DNA from: Branchiostoma floridae
Taxonomy: Eukaryota; Chordata; Leptocardii; Amphioxiformes; Branchiostomatidae
Assembly: GCF_000003815.2 (NCBI RefSeq)
Contig: NC_049985.1
Coordinates: 16,578,058 to 16,642,057 of the forward strand
DNA: 64,000 bases
Reading direction: 5' to 3'
Below, piece by piece: positions 46,147 to 58,350 of the stretch. The notes beneath the pieces were generated by a model. The model was not told the DNA's origin and did no database searches. It saw nothing but the letters and a program-made list of their open reading frames with translations. The position numbers were made by a program, and so were the translations under genes. Every line of letters begins with the position of its first letter. Within the stretch, counting starts at the first letter, position 1.

Positions 46147-48962
46147 GTGAGTGGGGGAAAGGGGAGGGCTTGTCGACCGGTGTGCAAATAGTACTTGCCG
46201 TATTGATTTGCATAATCTCCCATGATACGGACACTCGTAAAGAAGGTAAGTACTCTGGTGAATGGGAAGACCAATGCTGAAAAAACAAGCGGGACAGACA
46301 AACAAACGAGACTCCTACCAGGGTGGGCCGGGCGGTGAGAACCTTTCGGGGCGCGAGGCACAATTTGGGCAAAAACACCATCAATTCAGCTTTCTGCATG
46401 GCTAAATAATCGCTATTGACTTTCCCACGTCATACATTTTGGTAGCGCAGTGGTTAGTACAAAGACTTAGAAGCGCCGTGTCAGAGCGATCTCTTACTCA
46501 CAATAACCAGTATCAACACTCCCAGAAGTTTTGCCAACACACTGAGAGCAGATACGATGTCGGGTCTCTCCTTTTAGCTCTGTTCCCTAAACCGACGGAC
46601 AACGTTCACTAAGTGGTTTTGGAGTGTGTTCCGTTTTCCTAACAGCTTCCAGAGGAAAACAGCGGGGCTAAAAGTCCCCTTTGGGGTTGACCCGGGTCTG
46701 ATGTATTCATGTAGTCTGACGACGGACTGTCCAATGACATTGTGATTCGATCGCTGCCGTTTCTATCGCAACGCGAAATGGGGTTGTTTTCTACGAGGTG
46801 GTATAGGGGGCTCAAATTCGTTTGCCGATTCAAGTTCTAAGCAAACACAACTTCTCTCCGCGGGTAAAGATCTTTGACGATGCGTGCAGGGCCAGTGTCA
46901 GAAGTAGTCGACTTGGTGAAGAAAGTTTGGGACGGGACTGTGTGTTCAAGGCCTTTGCCCGTCGAGTGGTCTTAATAACCAGGCCTGTCTATCTAATAAT
47001 ATACTCAAGTACCATGATCGTAAACAATGGGATCGTAAGGGGATTGTTATTCACGGGGGGTAAATGTCTCTCCACGGTCTCTTGCAAAAATTCCTTACCC
47101 TACCTGGCTTTTACCTGCCCCGATCACACCGTTATCGCTACCGACCTGTCACCAAATCACCTGTGTCGGGTAGAGCCAAGTCAATTAGCGGCGAAACGCG
47201 AGCCCACCGCCGGTAAACAGAGCCTTTTGTGGCGGGGGAAATTTCACGAGGTATCCCCTTATTCTCCGCGCCGAAAAATAAACAGTGGCAACCAAGAAAC
47301 CGGGTTGTGCGCCCGTGTAATTAACGTTTAAAGTTGCGGTGCGGAAGGTTAGGGAACCCGTACGGAGGGGCCCAGATATCCGAGGAGCACATACACACAT
47401 CTCGCGGAAACTAGGTCACACTTGAATAACAAAAAACACCCGAGTCAAAAGACTACAAAAATAGAACCGTTTCTCATTATTTTTAGAAACCGAGACGACG
47501 ACGTATTTCTCATTGTAATCGGCCTATTTGAGAAGTCATCTGTCAAACCACGAGAAAAAGAGCGTGGGAGAGAATTCTAACGTTGTCCAAAATGACGCAG
47601 CATAAAATCAAACAGAATAAACAAATACTTAAATCATTTTTGGTCGGTCTTTACATTCATAGAAATAGTGCACCTCTCATAGCACTAAAATGTAATTCAA
47701 AAACAAAATTCAAGTAGATATTGTTATCATTTAAGGCTTTCATCTTGCAATTAACAAATACCTATAATCAGAATTCTAACGTTATCCAAAATGTCGCAGC
47801 ATAAAATCAAGCAGAATTAACAAATACCTAAATCATTTTTGGTTGGTCTTTACATTCATAGAAATAGTGCACCTCTCATAGCAAAATGTAATCTAAAACA
47901 AAATTCCAGCAAATATTGTCATCAATTACGCCTTTCATCTTGCAATTAACAAATACCTATATCATTTTTAGGCGGGCTTTGAATTAATAGAAAATTTAGT
48001 GTACCCCTTTCATAATATTTTAAGCAGTTCAAATATGTAATCTAAAATAAAATTCCTGTAGATCTTGTCATCGTTTAAGCCTTTCATCTTTAAAATTAAT
48101 TGTTTCCAGCGATGCCCTATGCAAATAACAGCAAAGGTAAACCATACATACAACGAGAGAACAAATAGTGGTGAAATGTTGAGAGGACCAAGGGTCGCCC
48201 ACAGGATGTAACACTATCATGAGTAAATACGCACCAGAAGTACATGGGTAAATGAGTTATCCCCGTAGATAAGAACGGAACCTTACTGTTGGAATGACAT
48301 TCTTGCTGTCATTTCTCTATGATAAATTCTAAACGCAAAAATTATCATAGACTAACTGCCAATAGTAATCTTGCACGTTAATAATCCATTCTTTTTTATA
48401 TCTGACAGAAAAGTAACATATTTGTGGTCGATAGGTGAAGAGAGATATTTCTGTTGCTAGCTAAAATGAAGAATATTTACGCAATGTTTATCTTTAATCT
48501 GATATTCTAAACTTTGAGGTGGGGAGGGGGGCGGACCGAATCTTACAGGTGGTTGAATCGCTGCTAGACACGCGCGCGATATCACTGCACCGGGAAAGTA
48601 ATCCCAAAATAACCAAACTGCGCATTCCATAGATAGTTAACACGGGTAATGACCCGATGGCGTTGATATGTATGTGTTGAGAGGACGAAGATAGAGTTCT
48701 AAGTAGTATCTAGACGTATATTTTGTATATTCACATATACATGTTCGTATATATGGTGGGATATTCTCGAGAAGGTCACTTAGGACAGGCAGGAAGTATG
48801 GGTAATCCCGAGAAAGCCCGAGCAAAGGTCGGTTTACTTCCGATCACGTCATTGCTAGGAAAAACACACGTTTAGTCAGTATCTACCGGATTAGGTGAGA
48901 CAAGCGGGCGGGCCGACGTGCGCCTAACACCGTACGTTTTCTCCCTCCCTCCCGGTGCACAG
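46147..48962 (+). other. INF2: INF2 intron 4 (2.8 kb)
   Basis: GT at 46147, AG at 48961-48962, with a pyrimidine-rich CTCCCTCCCTCCC tract before the acceptor. It contains a tRNA A-box-like TGGTAGCGCAGTGG (46440) without a matching B box, and the three-copy tandem repeat at 47572-48107. Confidence 0.85.
47572..48107. repeat. 199-bp tandem repeat, about 2.7 copies
   Basis: GAATTCTAACGTT.TCCAAAA starts units at 47572 and 47771. ATCATTTTT.G..GG.CTTT recurs in all three (47633, 47831, 47961), as do CACCTCTCATAGCA in the first two and CTTTCATCTT.(C/A)AATTAA at unit ends. The third unit is more diverged. AT-rich, non-coding. Confidence 0.8.
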
Positions 48963-49107
48963 GCGCGACGAGTATGCGGACCCAGATCTTGAAGTACAAC
49001 TGAGAGTCTTCGAGGAACAGAGAGACTCTGACGAGGAGCAGTTGATCACACCTGAAGGAGTTAACCTCAACAGTTCAGTGGACGTCTTCTACGCCATACA
49101 TCGTCAG
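48963..49107 (+). CDS. INF2: INF2 exon 5: distal DID
   Basis: 145 nt completing a codon split AG|G (Arg) and ending in phase 0 at CGTCAG|GTGAGT. The peptide RRDEYADPDLEVQLRVFEEQ...RDSDEEQLITPEGVNLNSSV...DVFYAIHRQ aligns with human [20 protein letters not shown], the EDEEEL acidic stretch, and GGVDMSSHQEVFASLFHK. The five exons total 918 nt, exactly 306 codons without a stop. The human protein continues directly with VSCSPVSAQLLSVLQ; I did not find an exon with that sequence in the window. Confidence 0.94.
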
Positions 49108-52100
49108 GTGAGTCTTCCCACGTACAGTACAGGGGGCGGGTCAGATTTCCGGGTCCAATTACCAGGTTACATCTGTCATACGTATATTAGAGGGTAGTCA
49201 CTGGCCCTCCCTATCTAACGATACTGCATCATTCTTTTCTTCTTAGTTAATGATAAATAGTGATAAGTTCCGAATGCTAATTGCAAGTACATTTATACAA
49301 GAATGGTAGGTACGATGCACTTCCTATAGTTTAGAATATACATCGAGCTAGCCTGTACCAGGCTTCCAAGGTCGCTGAAAAATAGCAGAAATTGGCCAAA
49401 TAGACTGAAAACACACCAGAGGAGTTGGTTGGCCAGAGTATAGTTTACGTCCTGGTAGATGGTAACATCGAGCTAGATGCGTTGGGTTTGGTGTCTTCTT
49501 TTGATTCAGCGGAAGACAAATGTATCCACTTCTTCTATGATATATAGGTTCCTTGATGCTAATAGTAGGGTTGTTTTCTCTTTGTGGGGGAAAGTGAGAA
49601 TATAGCGTGCTTCTGTGTCAGAAAGGAAATGCCAGTAAGGTTGTCTAATTCTTAAGTTTAGAAGATTACTATCTTTTGTGCACAAAAGATGATTGATAGC
49701 GAAGGCGATGAACAGATCCTCACTAGAGGCTCTAAAAAGTGTTATTAGCTTCTCCGCTCTTTAGGCGCATATCTCATGAATGGAGTGAATCATGGTGAGA
49801 GACAATAGCTTCGTTGTAGGCCGTTGTGTTTCCCTCGGAGCTAGTGAGGAGTGGTCGAATGCTCTACGTTCCGAAGAAGACCACAATCATGTTGACAAGT
49901 ATGTGCGGTTGAAGGCCTTGTGTCTCTTCGTTGTACATGCTGCCAGTCTCTCTGCTTTTTATCCTTGTGTCCAACCCTTTTAACGTTGCCCAGGACGTAT
50001 ACAGATTATTCTCTAGTAGGATATACTGTGTATCATTGTGGTGAAGAATTTAGAAACGTTATTGAAGTTAATCTAGAGAAAGGACCTTCTTGGTTGCCAT
50101 GCCCTAAGGGTAGCCTGTATCAAGGCTCTCCACATCCCCCAATGAAGAGTTCTTTTCTTTGTGTAGCATTCCCGACATTTCCTCCCTGACGTGCCTTGAA
50201 GAAAGGCTATTGTTGTTCATATATATACACCCAGAGGCTAGGAATATGATAGTGGACGGTGTCTTCTAACGATTGACGCATATATAAAGACAGCATAAGA
50301 AATGTATAACATCCAACAATATATTAACTTTATATATCTGCATTACGTATGGTCACCTTACCGACAATTTTGAGGACACAGATCCTAAAAGTACATCTGA
50401 TATCAAAGGACAGATTACCCAAATCAGAGTGTTTGGCAACCTAAAACTAATATTTTGACAGAGTGTATCAGCGTGGTATCGAACGATAGCTCCGATTGTG
50501 AGGACCGTACCGGTTTGATTCGGATTTACACAGGTGGGGCCGTGGGAACAGAGCGTTGTTATCTTGTGGGTTTGTACATCTCATGATCACACTACAGTGT
50601 ATCACTGTATCAATTTCCTATTGGTTACGTGTTGGTGACGTCATACATGTCAAGCAGATACGTGACGTTCTGACGTCTTTTGGCCGAGTGTGATTTCTCA
50701 GTAGTCGTCTCTTGTCGTATTATAACACTGAAGTGACATCAAACCTGTACAAGTGACTATCTCTACATAATGACCACCTGGCCAATGTGACCACATTTTG
50801 GTGATCCTTTGATAATTTTCCCATTGGCGCAAGCATTAAGGATCCTGTCCATAGTGGGACTGTCAAGATAGAACTGATTGGTCTCCGAATGGTCTTCTTG
50901 GTATGTGTTACTGTGTAGTAATAGCGCACATATAGGTTTTATACTATTTCACTTAGAACAAAGGTGATCTATGAGCCTTCATGTCTGGCCAACAGCACAG
51001 TCCTATAATGTATCTAATATTTGAAGAGAGGACAGAAGAGATTCAGGAGATATATGCTAGTAATCCGTTTGGATACCAGGCCAATAATGCATTTGAATTG
51101 TGTAGTTACACCTGTACTGTTTCGAACAACGCTATACAAAATAGGACAACATAAGGGCTATTTTGAAGTAACTCTTTTCTTTTGATCAAACACCATTGGA
51201 AAGGTAGGTTCAGATACATGTATGTCATAACCTCATTAGCAAACTATACAACTCGGGACTTTTTGGGGCTTACAATATACGTACCTTTTCCTGATGGCAT
51301 ATTCTAATTGTACTTGGTGTCTTGTATAGGGAAGCGGTCTACATGAAATCTGTTACAAAGGATACGTAAGTCACAAGAATCTTACAATAAGTTTGCACTC
51401 CTGTACATGTCCCGAATGTGTTCTCAGTGATCTTATAGTCCAATATTAGAACAGCTGTATATTGTTATTGTAGTGTAACTGTTTTGTTTTGTTTACGTGT
51501 TTCCCGTGAGTTCTTCTGGTTGAAGATTTCTCCGTGACAACTCTCTTACCACCAAGTATTCGGAACTATTGGTGGTGTAATTATTGAAATTCTTTCGTTT
51601 CTTGTTTGTGGTGTAATTAATTGCCTTGCCTGACACATCCGGCAACGTAATTGGTTAACGTCATGAGTAACCGGTACATATTTTGCATTATTGAAAAATA
51701 GTCCGATACTAGTCCACCTCTAATTGTATCATCTAAATCTATTCTAACATTGTCACAGTTAAAAAATGGCGCGAAAATCAGTCTTTTTTGTAAGGAGACC
51801 ATATAGTTGTACAAGTCTAATATGTTGTGACAGAGGATGTTCTATATCTGTGCCGTTTTGGTAGAACAGGATCATGACGTCAGTGTACGTTAATCCAATT
51901 ACAACAACTGACCAATGGGAAGGCAGTATCTTGGATTTCTCGTCTGTATTGGTCAGTTTGTCAGTCACCATCCTCTTGCACACAATATGATTGACAGGAG
52001 ATATTATTAACTCGATCTAATCAGCTGTAAGCTTATCGGCCCCGATAAGTGAATGACACGTAAAACAAAGCATCACCAGTGTTTTCATTGTCTGTAATGA

Positions 52101-55100
52101 GATAAGTGTACATACATTTCAATTGGACACGGTTATATGCCTTTTAAAGTATCAGTACTGCAAGCAAGTCCGTTCCAGACGTTTTCTACTAGTATACTCC
52201 GTCCTGTATAGTTGGGCAATTATCCACATTCTTTCTTTCTCCTCTTCCAACTCTCGTCACATAATGGCGCTCTATGCTGCCCTCCCCTCGCGTGCAGTCA
52301 CCATTCGGTAAGCCGGGATTCGAGCCCTACATCCGAAGGGTTCCTGTTGCACCCGTATTTACCTTTCTTCGCCGGGACAGGTGAGAGAGAGCGAGAGAGC
52401 GAGCTACCGAACAGAACTGCTTCGGTATTTCGTCATATTCTCAGAGAACGTTGTGCTCGCGTGTGTTGTACCTGAGCATTTGCCAGACGTGTCTTTGCGT
52501 GAAACTGTAGCAAGAGAGAGGCTGTAACCACAGCGAAGCTAGCTCCATACTTTGTTCCAACAAGGTAAGTCATTAGTACTACACCCCTCCCCCACAACAG
52601 AGTCCAGCTATGATTGATCACGCATTTTGCAAGGCTCCACTTGTGTGGCTTAGCTCTTAGCTCGGCTCCATTCAGGGCTCGGCTGCTTGGAGTGGCTTGT
52701 TGTTGAAAAAGGCAAAGGATTTGACATGGCGGTCTAAGTCACCCCTTCCTTCCCACAAACCTGTAATTTTACCTCCTAGAACAAGCCTACTGGCTTTAAC
52801 GGTCGTAGTTAGTAAAGGAGAGTAGAAGCATGGTAATAAATTCGTGTCAAGTTTGGTTTGTTTTTCTTTAAGCGATGGAAACGGACTGGAACGCTGGGAA
52901 ATGGCTCTGTGGTTTAGCCGCTGTGGGAAATTGAATCGGAACCGAATATCTCGGAAGTAATCTGTGTCAGAATGATGGAGAACACGACTTGTGTAGGACC
53001 CTGCTGTATTCAGCTTGTTGGTGGGGAGCTGGGGGCGAACAATGGGACCGTGGCAAAAGTGACACCAGTCGGGGTCAAACTAGGTTGACCTACAGCATAG
53101 GACGATAACTCTGTGTTCTACACAAGGGGAGGGGAGAGAGGGCTTGTCGGGGTCGAACCGCTTGCCGCCGCTAATGCCAATTACAACGTGCGGCGACACA
53201 GTTTGTCATTCTCTCCCGGCAAACTACATAGCTTTGTGGACTTTCCTCCACCTAAGGTCGAGCTGGTACGTGAGAGTCCCGGAGTGTCGCCATTTCAAGA
53301 CTCGTCGTCTGTCGCAGACCTAGAAGACCTCCAGGGATATTTGTCTTTATCGCCGTCTTTTGTAAGGTTTGTCCTAGGTTTTGTTGTGACTTAATCCCAA
53401 CTGCACACGGGACGTAAAGGAAATCACAAATACCGCTTTGTTGGCGCCAATTTTCTGGACGTAGAAACGAAAGAATCAGTCCTAGACGGACAGGCATGAT
53501 ACTGGACAAAGCAGGGACAAAGGGAAGGGGATACTGACCATCGCATGGGCAGTATAGAACGGTTTCCAAGAGTAACGGTCAGACATGCTCGTTAATACAT
53601 GTAGATGGCACTGTCATCAATAACAACAATGTGTGTGGCCTTTTGTCGTGCCATTATGTGGTCCGCATCTGTTGTGTGCCTACAGAATCTTTCATATCTT
53701 CCGATAGACGTGATAGACTTTTGACTTTCTTTATTTTTTTCTCGGTGCTTTAAGTTTTCTAGATCTCGCGACAGGTAGGGACTCGGTCAGTGGATAAGCT
53801 GCTTTGCTAGACTGTTGTGTTACTGTTACAATGAAAAGCATGCCGACGTTCATAGTTGATGTTGTTTACAATGCATGTGTGTGGTGTTCACATGTTTTGT
53901 CATCAGAGTCGAGGTTATGGGTAAAAACTTACTGATCACGTGGCTCTGATGGCCTCCAATACAGCCTGTTGAGGCTGTCATCGTATCCCGTATCCTGGCA
54001 TACGTACAGGAGTCCATCTACAAACCCTGTCACGCGGCTGTGCACGAGGCTACACGTTGTGGACATGTATCACGTACAACATATTGATCTACATAAACAT
54101 GTAACAGTACCGCCTTTGGTCCGACCACAGCTAGCGCTCTTCTACTGAAGTATGGTGTTACCAGGGGGGACAGCGGCTATGTCGCCATTGGCAATGACGT
54201 CATCACCGTTGCTAGGTGAATGATTTGTCGTGCGAAATATCGCCCCTCGTCCGAAATTTTTAAAGGGCTGCTTTTATACATGCAAAAATCTACTTGAGCA
54301 GAGCAGATGTTTTAAGACTACAGAGCATATTTGTCTTTACCATTTTTACGATCTCACAGTCTTTTTAACGCTTTTCATACACCCCCTCTTCTGAATATTA
54401 ATTTTCTTGCCAAATTACAAAATCTTGCGAAACGTGGTGGATGGCATGTATATTTGTGTATACAATAATGAACCCATCGGAATCAAATTCTAGTACATTA
54501 GACCTTCCGTTAGATAGTCTAGCTGTACCTACTGGCGCTAGAAGGCCATCAAAACCTCTTTAACTTCAAAAACATTTGCAATATACCCCTACCTCCCCCG
54601 CATAGGCGTTACCATGCTGCCGTAACTATGTACACTGGGTAACAAATCCACATTTCCGTAATTGTGATTGATGTCGGAAAGATGGCCTACCCCGCAAATC
54701 ACAGCGCATTGCCTGACAGTAATAACGGTCAAATCTTCAAATCTCTCAACTGAGAAGTTCAAAGCACATGGTTGTATTGGCTTTATATGTTGTGTAAGAG
54801 CCGAGATCGTGGATAGCCTTAGGGGTAAACATAGCAGTTATAGATGTGCTTTTTGATGCTAATGAATTCATACCATTTTCATAGGAGTATTTGTCTTTCT
54901 TGTATTGGTGATGGCTTACCGCTAGATCTAAATTTAGCATTGGTCTGACAAAACAGTGCCAGAGATTGTGCTGCCTACAATTGAATTAGTTTATAAACGG
55001 GTTAGAATTGCACTGAAAATGTGCGAAAAATTGTATTGTGGTATGTTGTTAGAGTAAGGCAATGTTGATGTGGATGGCGTTTCGTCAGTTCTCGCATTAA

Positions 55101-57408
55101 TTTTCGTCTGTTTCCGATCGTTTTCGACCATTCTGTAAATCGTCCAACGCAGCTGCAAAATGAGCAAATATATGCCGTACATTACAAAATATTCGGAAAA
55201 AGGATACTAACGGTAATGTCGTAGCATGTCAAAGTCGACTCCAAAATCAAGAAGATGTAAAAGAACAAAAATGAAAAAAAATCTGTTGTTTTGTATACCA
55301 TACTCTGTGTGTCCATTCATTTGTTAACCTTCCTGACCACTTAGTCTTCATAAAGAACTTTTTTGCCCAATCCTTTTCTTCGCATGCAGATACGCACGCA
55401 TCAGTTAAGGGGTTCCTATATAATCGAATCAAATTGACCTTACCAATGTTTAAATGACAGCCATCTTAGATCAAACATTTTCTAACGATCGATAACACCA
55501 CGTGTTGTTGATGAACATTCACGGCTTATTGACGACGTAATCCTTATTACGACACGAGATCTTGACAGTCGAGCCCCCTCAAATAAATCTGGTAACCCGA
55601 AACCCGCCTTGCAATCGATCATATCTACAAAGGCTGTGATAGCCTTGTTCTACAGGCATATCAGAGGGTTAACATGGTTCACCAGATACATATGTAGACG
55701 TTAATTACTTTAACGTCAATGTAGTTAATGAAATCATTTTATTGTGAGGCTACCTGCCCCCCTCCCCACCTATGTCAGAATCTCCAAGTAGATATTTGGT
55801 GACTATTCTGTTTAAGACTGTCGGAATGAGAACGAGGTATTTATTAGGAAATATACGATCTTCCCTCCATACATCTGCTCGGAGATCGGTCCCCAACGTT
55901 CTGCTCTACTTCTCGCCTCACTTGTTGTTTACTGTTTGTTTTATGCAAATAAGAGCTGCTTGTTGTCGTTTACTTCAGTTTGAAGGGGTTCTATTTTTAG
56001 ACGCGATTTGAAGATCCCGTATCGAAATTGCACGGACGAAAGAGCATGTGTTCTAGCAACCGATGGTTCTTTGATCTCGTATATAAAAAACAAAACCCTC
56101 TTCATTAAAAAGTTCACCTTTTTTATTCAAATGATGTCTGTAAATGTGCGTTTCACGATGTCATGCACCTTATACTAGTATATGTAATTACCATTGTAAA
56201 TGCGGTTTCTAGAATACCGTCGCCCGAGACGTCGAGGGCAACATCACTGTCGCACGACTATTTTACTATCACGTAAGTTCAGTCTAAAGCGGGCATTTAA
56301 GAAAGTCCTTGAATCCTTCCATGGTCAATTAGAGGCGCTTCTAAAGCTTTGTGACTCGACAAAGAGACAAAACACTGAGGTACACTATGAGATCGGTGGC
56401 CATCAGAACCCATTAAAGGGGGCGTGCTCTGAACTCAGATCCACACATCATTAAGAGTAATTTTAGATCCAAGATAAGATAACTTATCTTGTTCTAAAAG
56501 TTTGTGGAGGGTTATGTTTCACTTCTATGGGCATAAGTATTTGCCTAAGAATCACAAGCATTTGTTAATCGATTGATGATTTGATTAAGTGGAGGAAAAA
56601 TGTTGACGCAACAGCCTGAAAAACGTTGTAATTTGCTACGTAATTGACGTTTACGTAATCATATTGTTGGGAAAATAGAATGATTACAAGAAGTTTATCT
56701 GATTTTATTGAAACGCCAACGTCGCAAATTCACATGGCTGAAGTTCTTTTTCGTCACTACGAAATTCTTAGGGGGTACACGGTATATCCCAACTATTCCC
56801 TATCTAATGAATGGACCAGTCCTCCCTACTTAAAAACAGTTTGTACGGAGGAGTTCCCATGATATCAACTTCCAACGAGCTGTTTTGTGGGGCACTTTTC
56901 TGCCACTTGACCGAAAACAATACTTTCGCCCTTTCTCCTCGAGAAAAAAAACCTGGGTAAGCTATACCTCCATACAACCCCCCTGCACGTGACCACCTCT
57001 ATAGCGTGACACTGATTCTTTCATATTTACCTTTCTTAAAATTCCGTCAGATTTACGATTTTATCAATGGAATTAGATTGATCCATCATTTATACATGTA
57101 TCACATAGGCTTATCGTGTTAATATGCGGAAGGAGAAATGATTCTCTATAGGAAAGCTACCACATGCGTTTAGAAGGGAAGCGATACAGCTCGCATTCAT
57201 CGGTATCAATTGTTCCTCTTTGTTCGCCTGCTTCACTTTGGATGGCGAGGTTTTGTCCGGTTAGTGGGTTAAAAGACAGACCTAGTGTCGTTCCTAACAT
57301 TAGGGACCTATTAGTGCTGGCTTTTTAAAGCTATCGTTGGTAAAGGAATACTTTTCTCAAGGCTGGGAACTAGCGGAATAGTTTAGTTGGAATGCTTTTC
57401 CATCACAG
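49108..57408 (+). other. INF2: INF2 intron 5, as far as the first candidate exon
   Basis: It begins with a canonical donor. It contains a perfect 20-bp palindrome at 49671-49690, a strong donor-like CAAG|GTAAGT at 52565 behind a CG-richer stretch, a family B repeat (55045-55450) and a GATA-rich hairpin near 56470. No convincing match to the missing end of the DID. Confidence 0.6.
55045..55450. repeat. Dispersed repeat family B, copy 2
   Basis: GCAGCTGCAAAATGAGCAAA (55149), TATATGCCGTACATT, TTTTGTATACCATACTCTGT and CTGACCACTTAG (55336), then ACGCACGCATCAGTT and GGGGTTCCTATAT, match 21885-22320 in order. Confidence 0.65.
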
Positions 57409-57459
57409 GACGTTTTGTTGGATCGACGCTCGTTGGAGTGGCTGTTACGACTTACGCAT
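57409..57459 (+). CDS. Candidate INF2 exon (51 nt, phase 0-0)
   Basis: Acceptor TTTTCCATCACAG with a good pyrimidine tract and donor CAT|GTAAGT. The 17 codons DVLLDRRSLEWLLRLTH have no stop and join exon 5 and the next candidate in frame. The sequence is leucine-rich, as expected for an armadillo helix, but does not align clearly with the human continuation. The same frame stays open past the donor (to TAG near 57559), so the exon could be longer. It could be chance. Confidence 0.3.
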
Positions 57460-58051
57460 GTAAGTAGTATGGATCTGTCATATTATATTCAGGATCTATT
57501 TGCAGATTACGTTCTTTCCTTGCTTACAGGTCTGTGTATAGCTTCTTCAGTAACGTAGTAGTGTGGTATCGCTGGTTTTCAAGGGATCTCAGTCTACATA
57601 CACGTGTGTGTGTAGTGAAAATGGCATGTATGGTTGGTCCTAAACGGACATTGTGGGAGTAATGTAGCTCATATACAGTCTCTGCTTTTGTCGTCCTTCA
57701 AGAGTTTGTAGGCAGAGTTAATATCTTCAAGCAGATGAGAAGGAGTGACTGCATTTCAGGATGAGTTATCCAATGTTGCGATCAACCCACCTAACATCTG
57801 CATGGAAAACGTCATATCGTATTGTGTTTGGATGTATGTGAACTTGATCCATCCATACCATGGACAAAGATACACAGCACTACAGGTGTCCAAGGTGGTT
57901 CCTTGATGAAAACATTTCTCTTTGTGTCTTTTAGTACGAATTTTCGTCTAAAAGGGTATCTTATCAACAAAGCCTATATATTTCGTGCCAACAGATGTCA
58001 TAAGAACAGTTCCAACAAGCGAGTATCGTCCGTAATCACAACAATTCTCAG

Positions 58052-58133
58052 GTAGACTTAGCTAAACCAACCACCGCTCCGGAAGACTTGGTCTCGATAA
58101 GCTCCGAGGAGGAGCGAGTTGACGGAGAGGCAG
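58052..58133 (+). CDS. Candidate INF2 exon (82 nt, acidic linker)
   Basis: Acceptor AATTCTCAG and donor GCAG|GTAAAG. In phase 0 it encodes VDLAKPTTAPEDLVSISSEE...ERVDGEA plus one base. The other two frames stop early (TAG, TAA), and the composition (Pro/Thr, Ser, acidic) is that of a linker. It fits exon 5 (ends phase 0) and lies on the right strand. It could be the region after the DID, or an alternative exon. The pyrimidine tract is weak. Confidence 0.45.
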
Positions 58134-58190
58134 GTAAAGTTGCCGCCCTAACCCTGGCCTGACTCGCCGCTGTGACAGGCTGGAAAGACT

Positions 58191-58350
58191 AGTCTCCAAG
58201 CAGACCCTACGGTGCCTTAGAGATAGTATCTATAGCCGGCACCGGTGCCCGTTTGACTCCCTGTGTCCGGCTATCTCCCTTTGGCCGGCTGTACTCCTTG
58301 GCCAGCTTAGATACTATCTCTAAGGCAACGTAGGGTCTGCTTGAAGACTA
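58191..58350. mobile_element. Foldback element, CAAGCAGACCCTACG subfamily
   Basis: AGTCTCCAAGCAGACCCTAC...GGTGCCTTAGAGATAGTATC on the left pairs with GATACTATCTCTAAGGCAAC...GTAGGGTCTGCTTGAAGACT on the right, with arms of about 44 bp. The loop carries several CCGGC repeats. It shares the CTCCAAGCAGA start with family M but differs after that. It begins 58 bp behind the candidate exon. Confidence 0.75.

Noticed and set aside
46437-46490. tRNA gene candidate (TGGTAGCGCAGTGGTTAGTAC)
   Set aside because: The A-box-like start is good but no B box or acceptor pairing follows within tRNA length; at most a SINE head remnant.
51330-51365. 36-nt in-phase microexon GSGLHEICYKGY with donor TAC|GTAAGT
   Set aside because: Only moderate acceptor, no resemblance to INF2, and pairs like this are expected by chance in a 9-kb intron.
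53113-53394. 93-codon frame with Ser/Pro-rich, exon-like composition in intron 5
   Set aside because: No acceptor with a pyrimidine tract or donor in a phase that joins exon 5; no similarity to formins recognised.
56200-56454. 84-codon frame with helical content (FKKVLESFHGQLEALLKLCD)
   Set aside because: No supporting splice sites and no recognised family; length is within chance.
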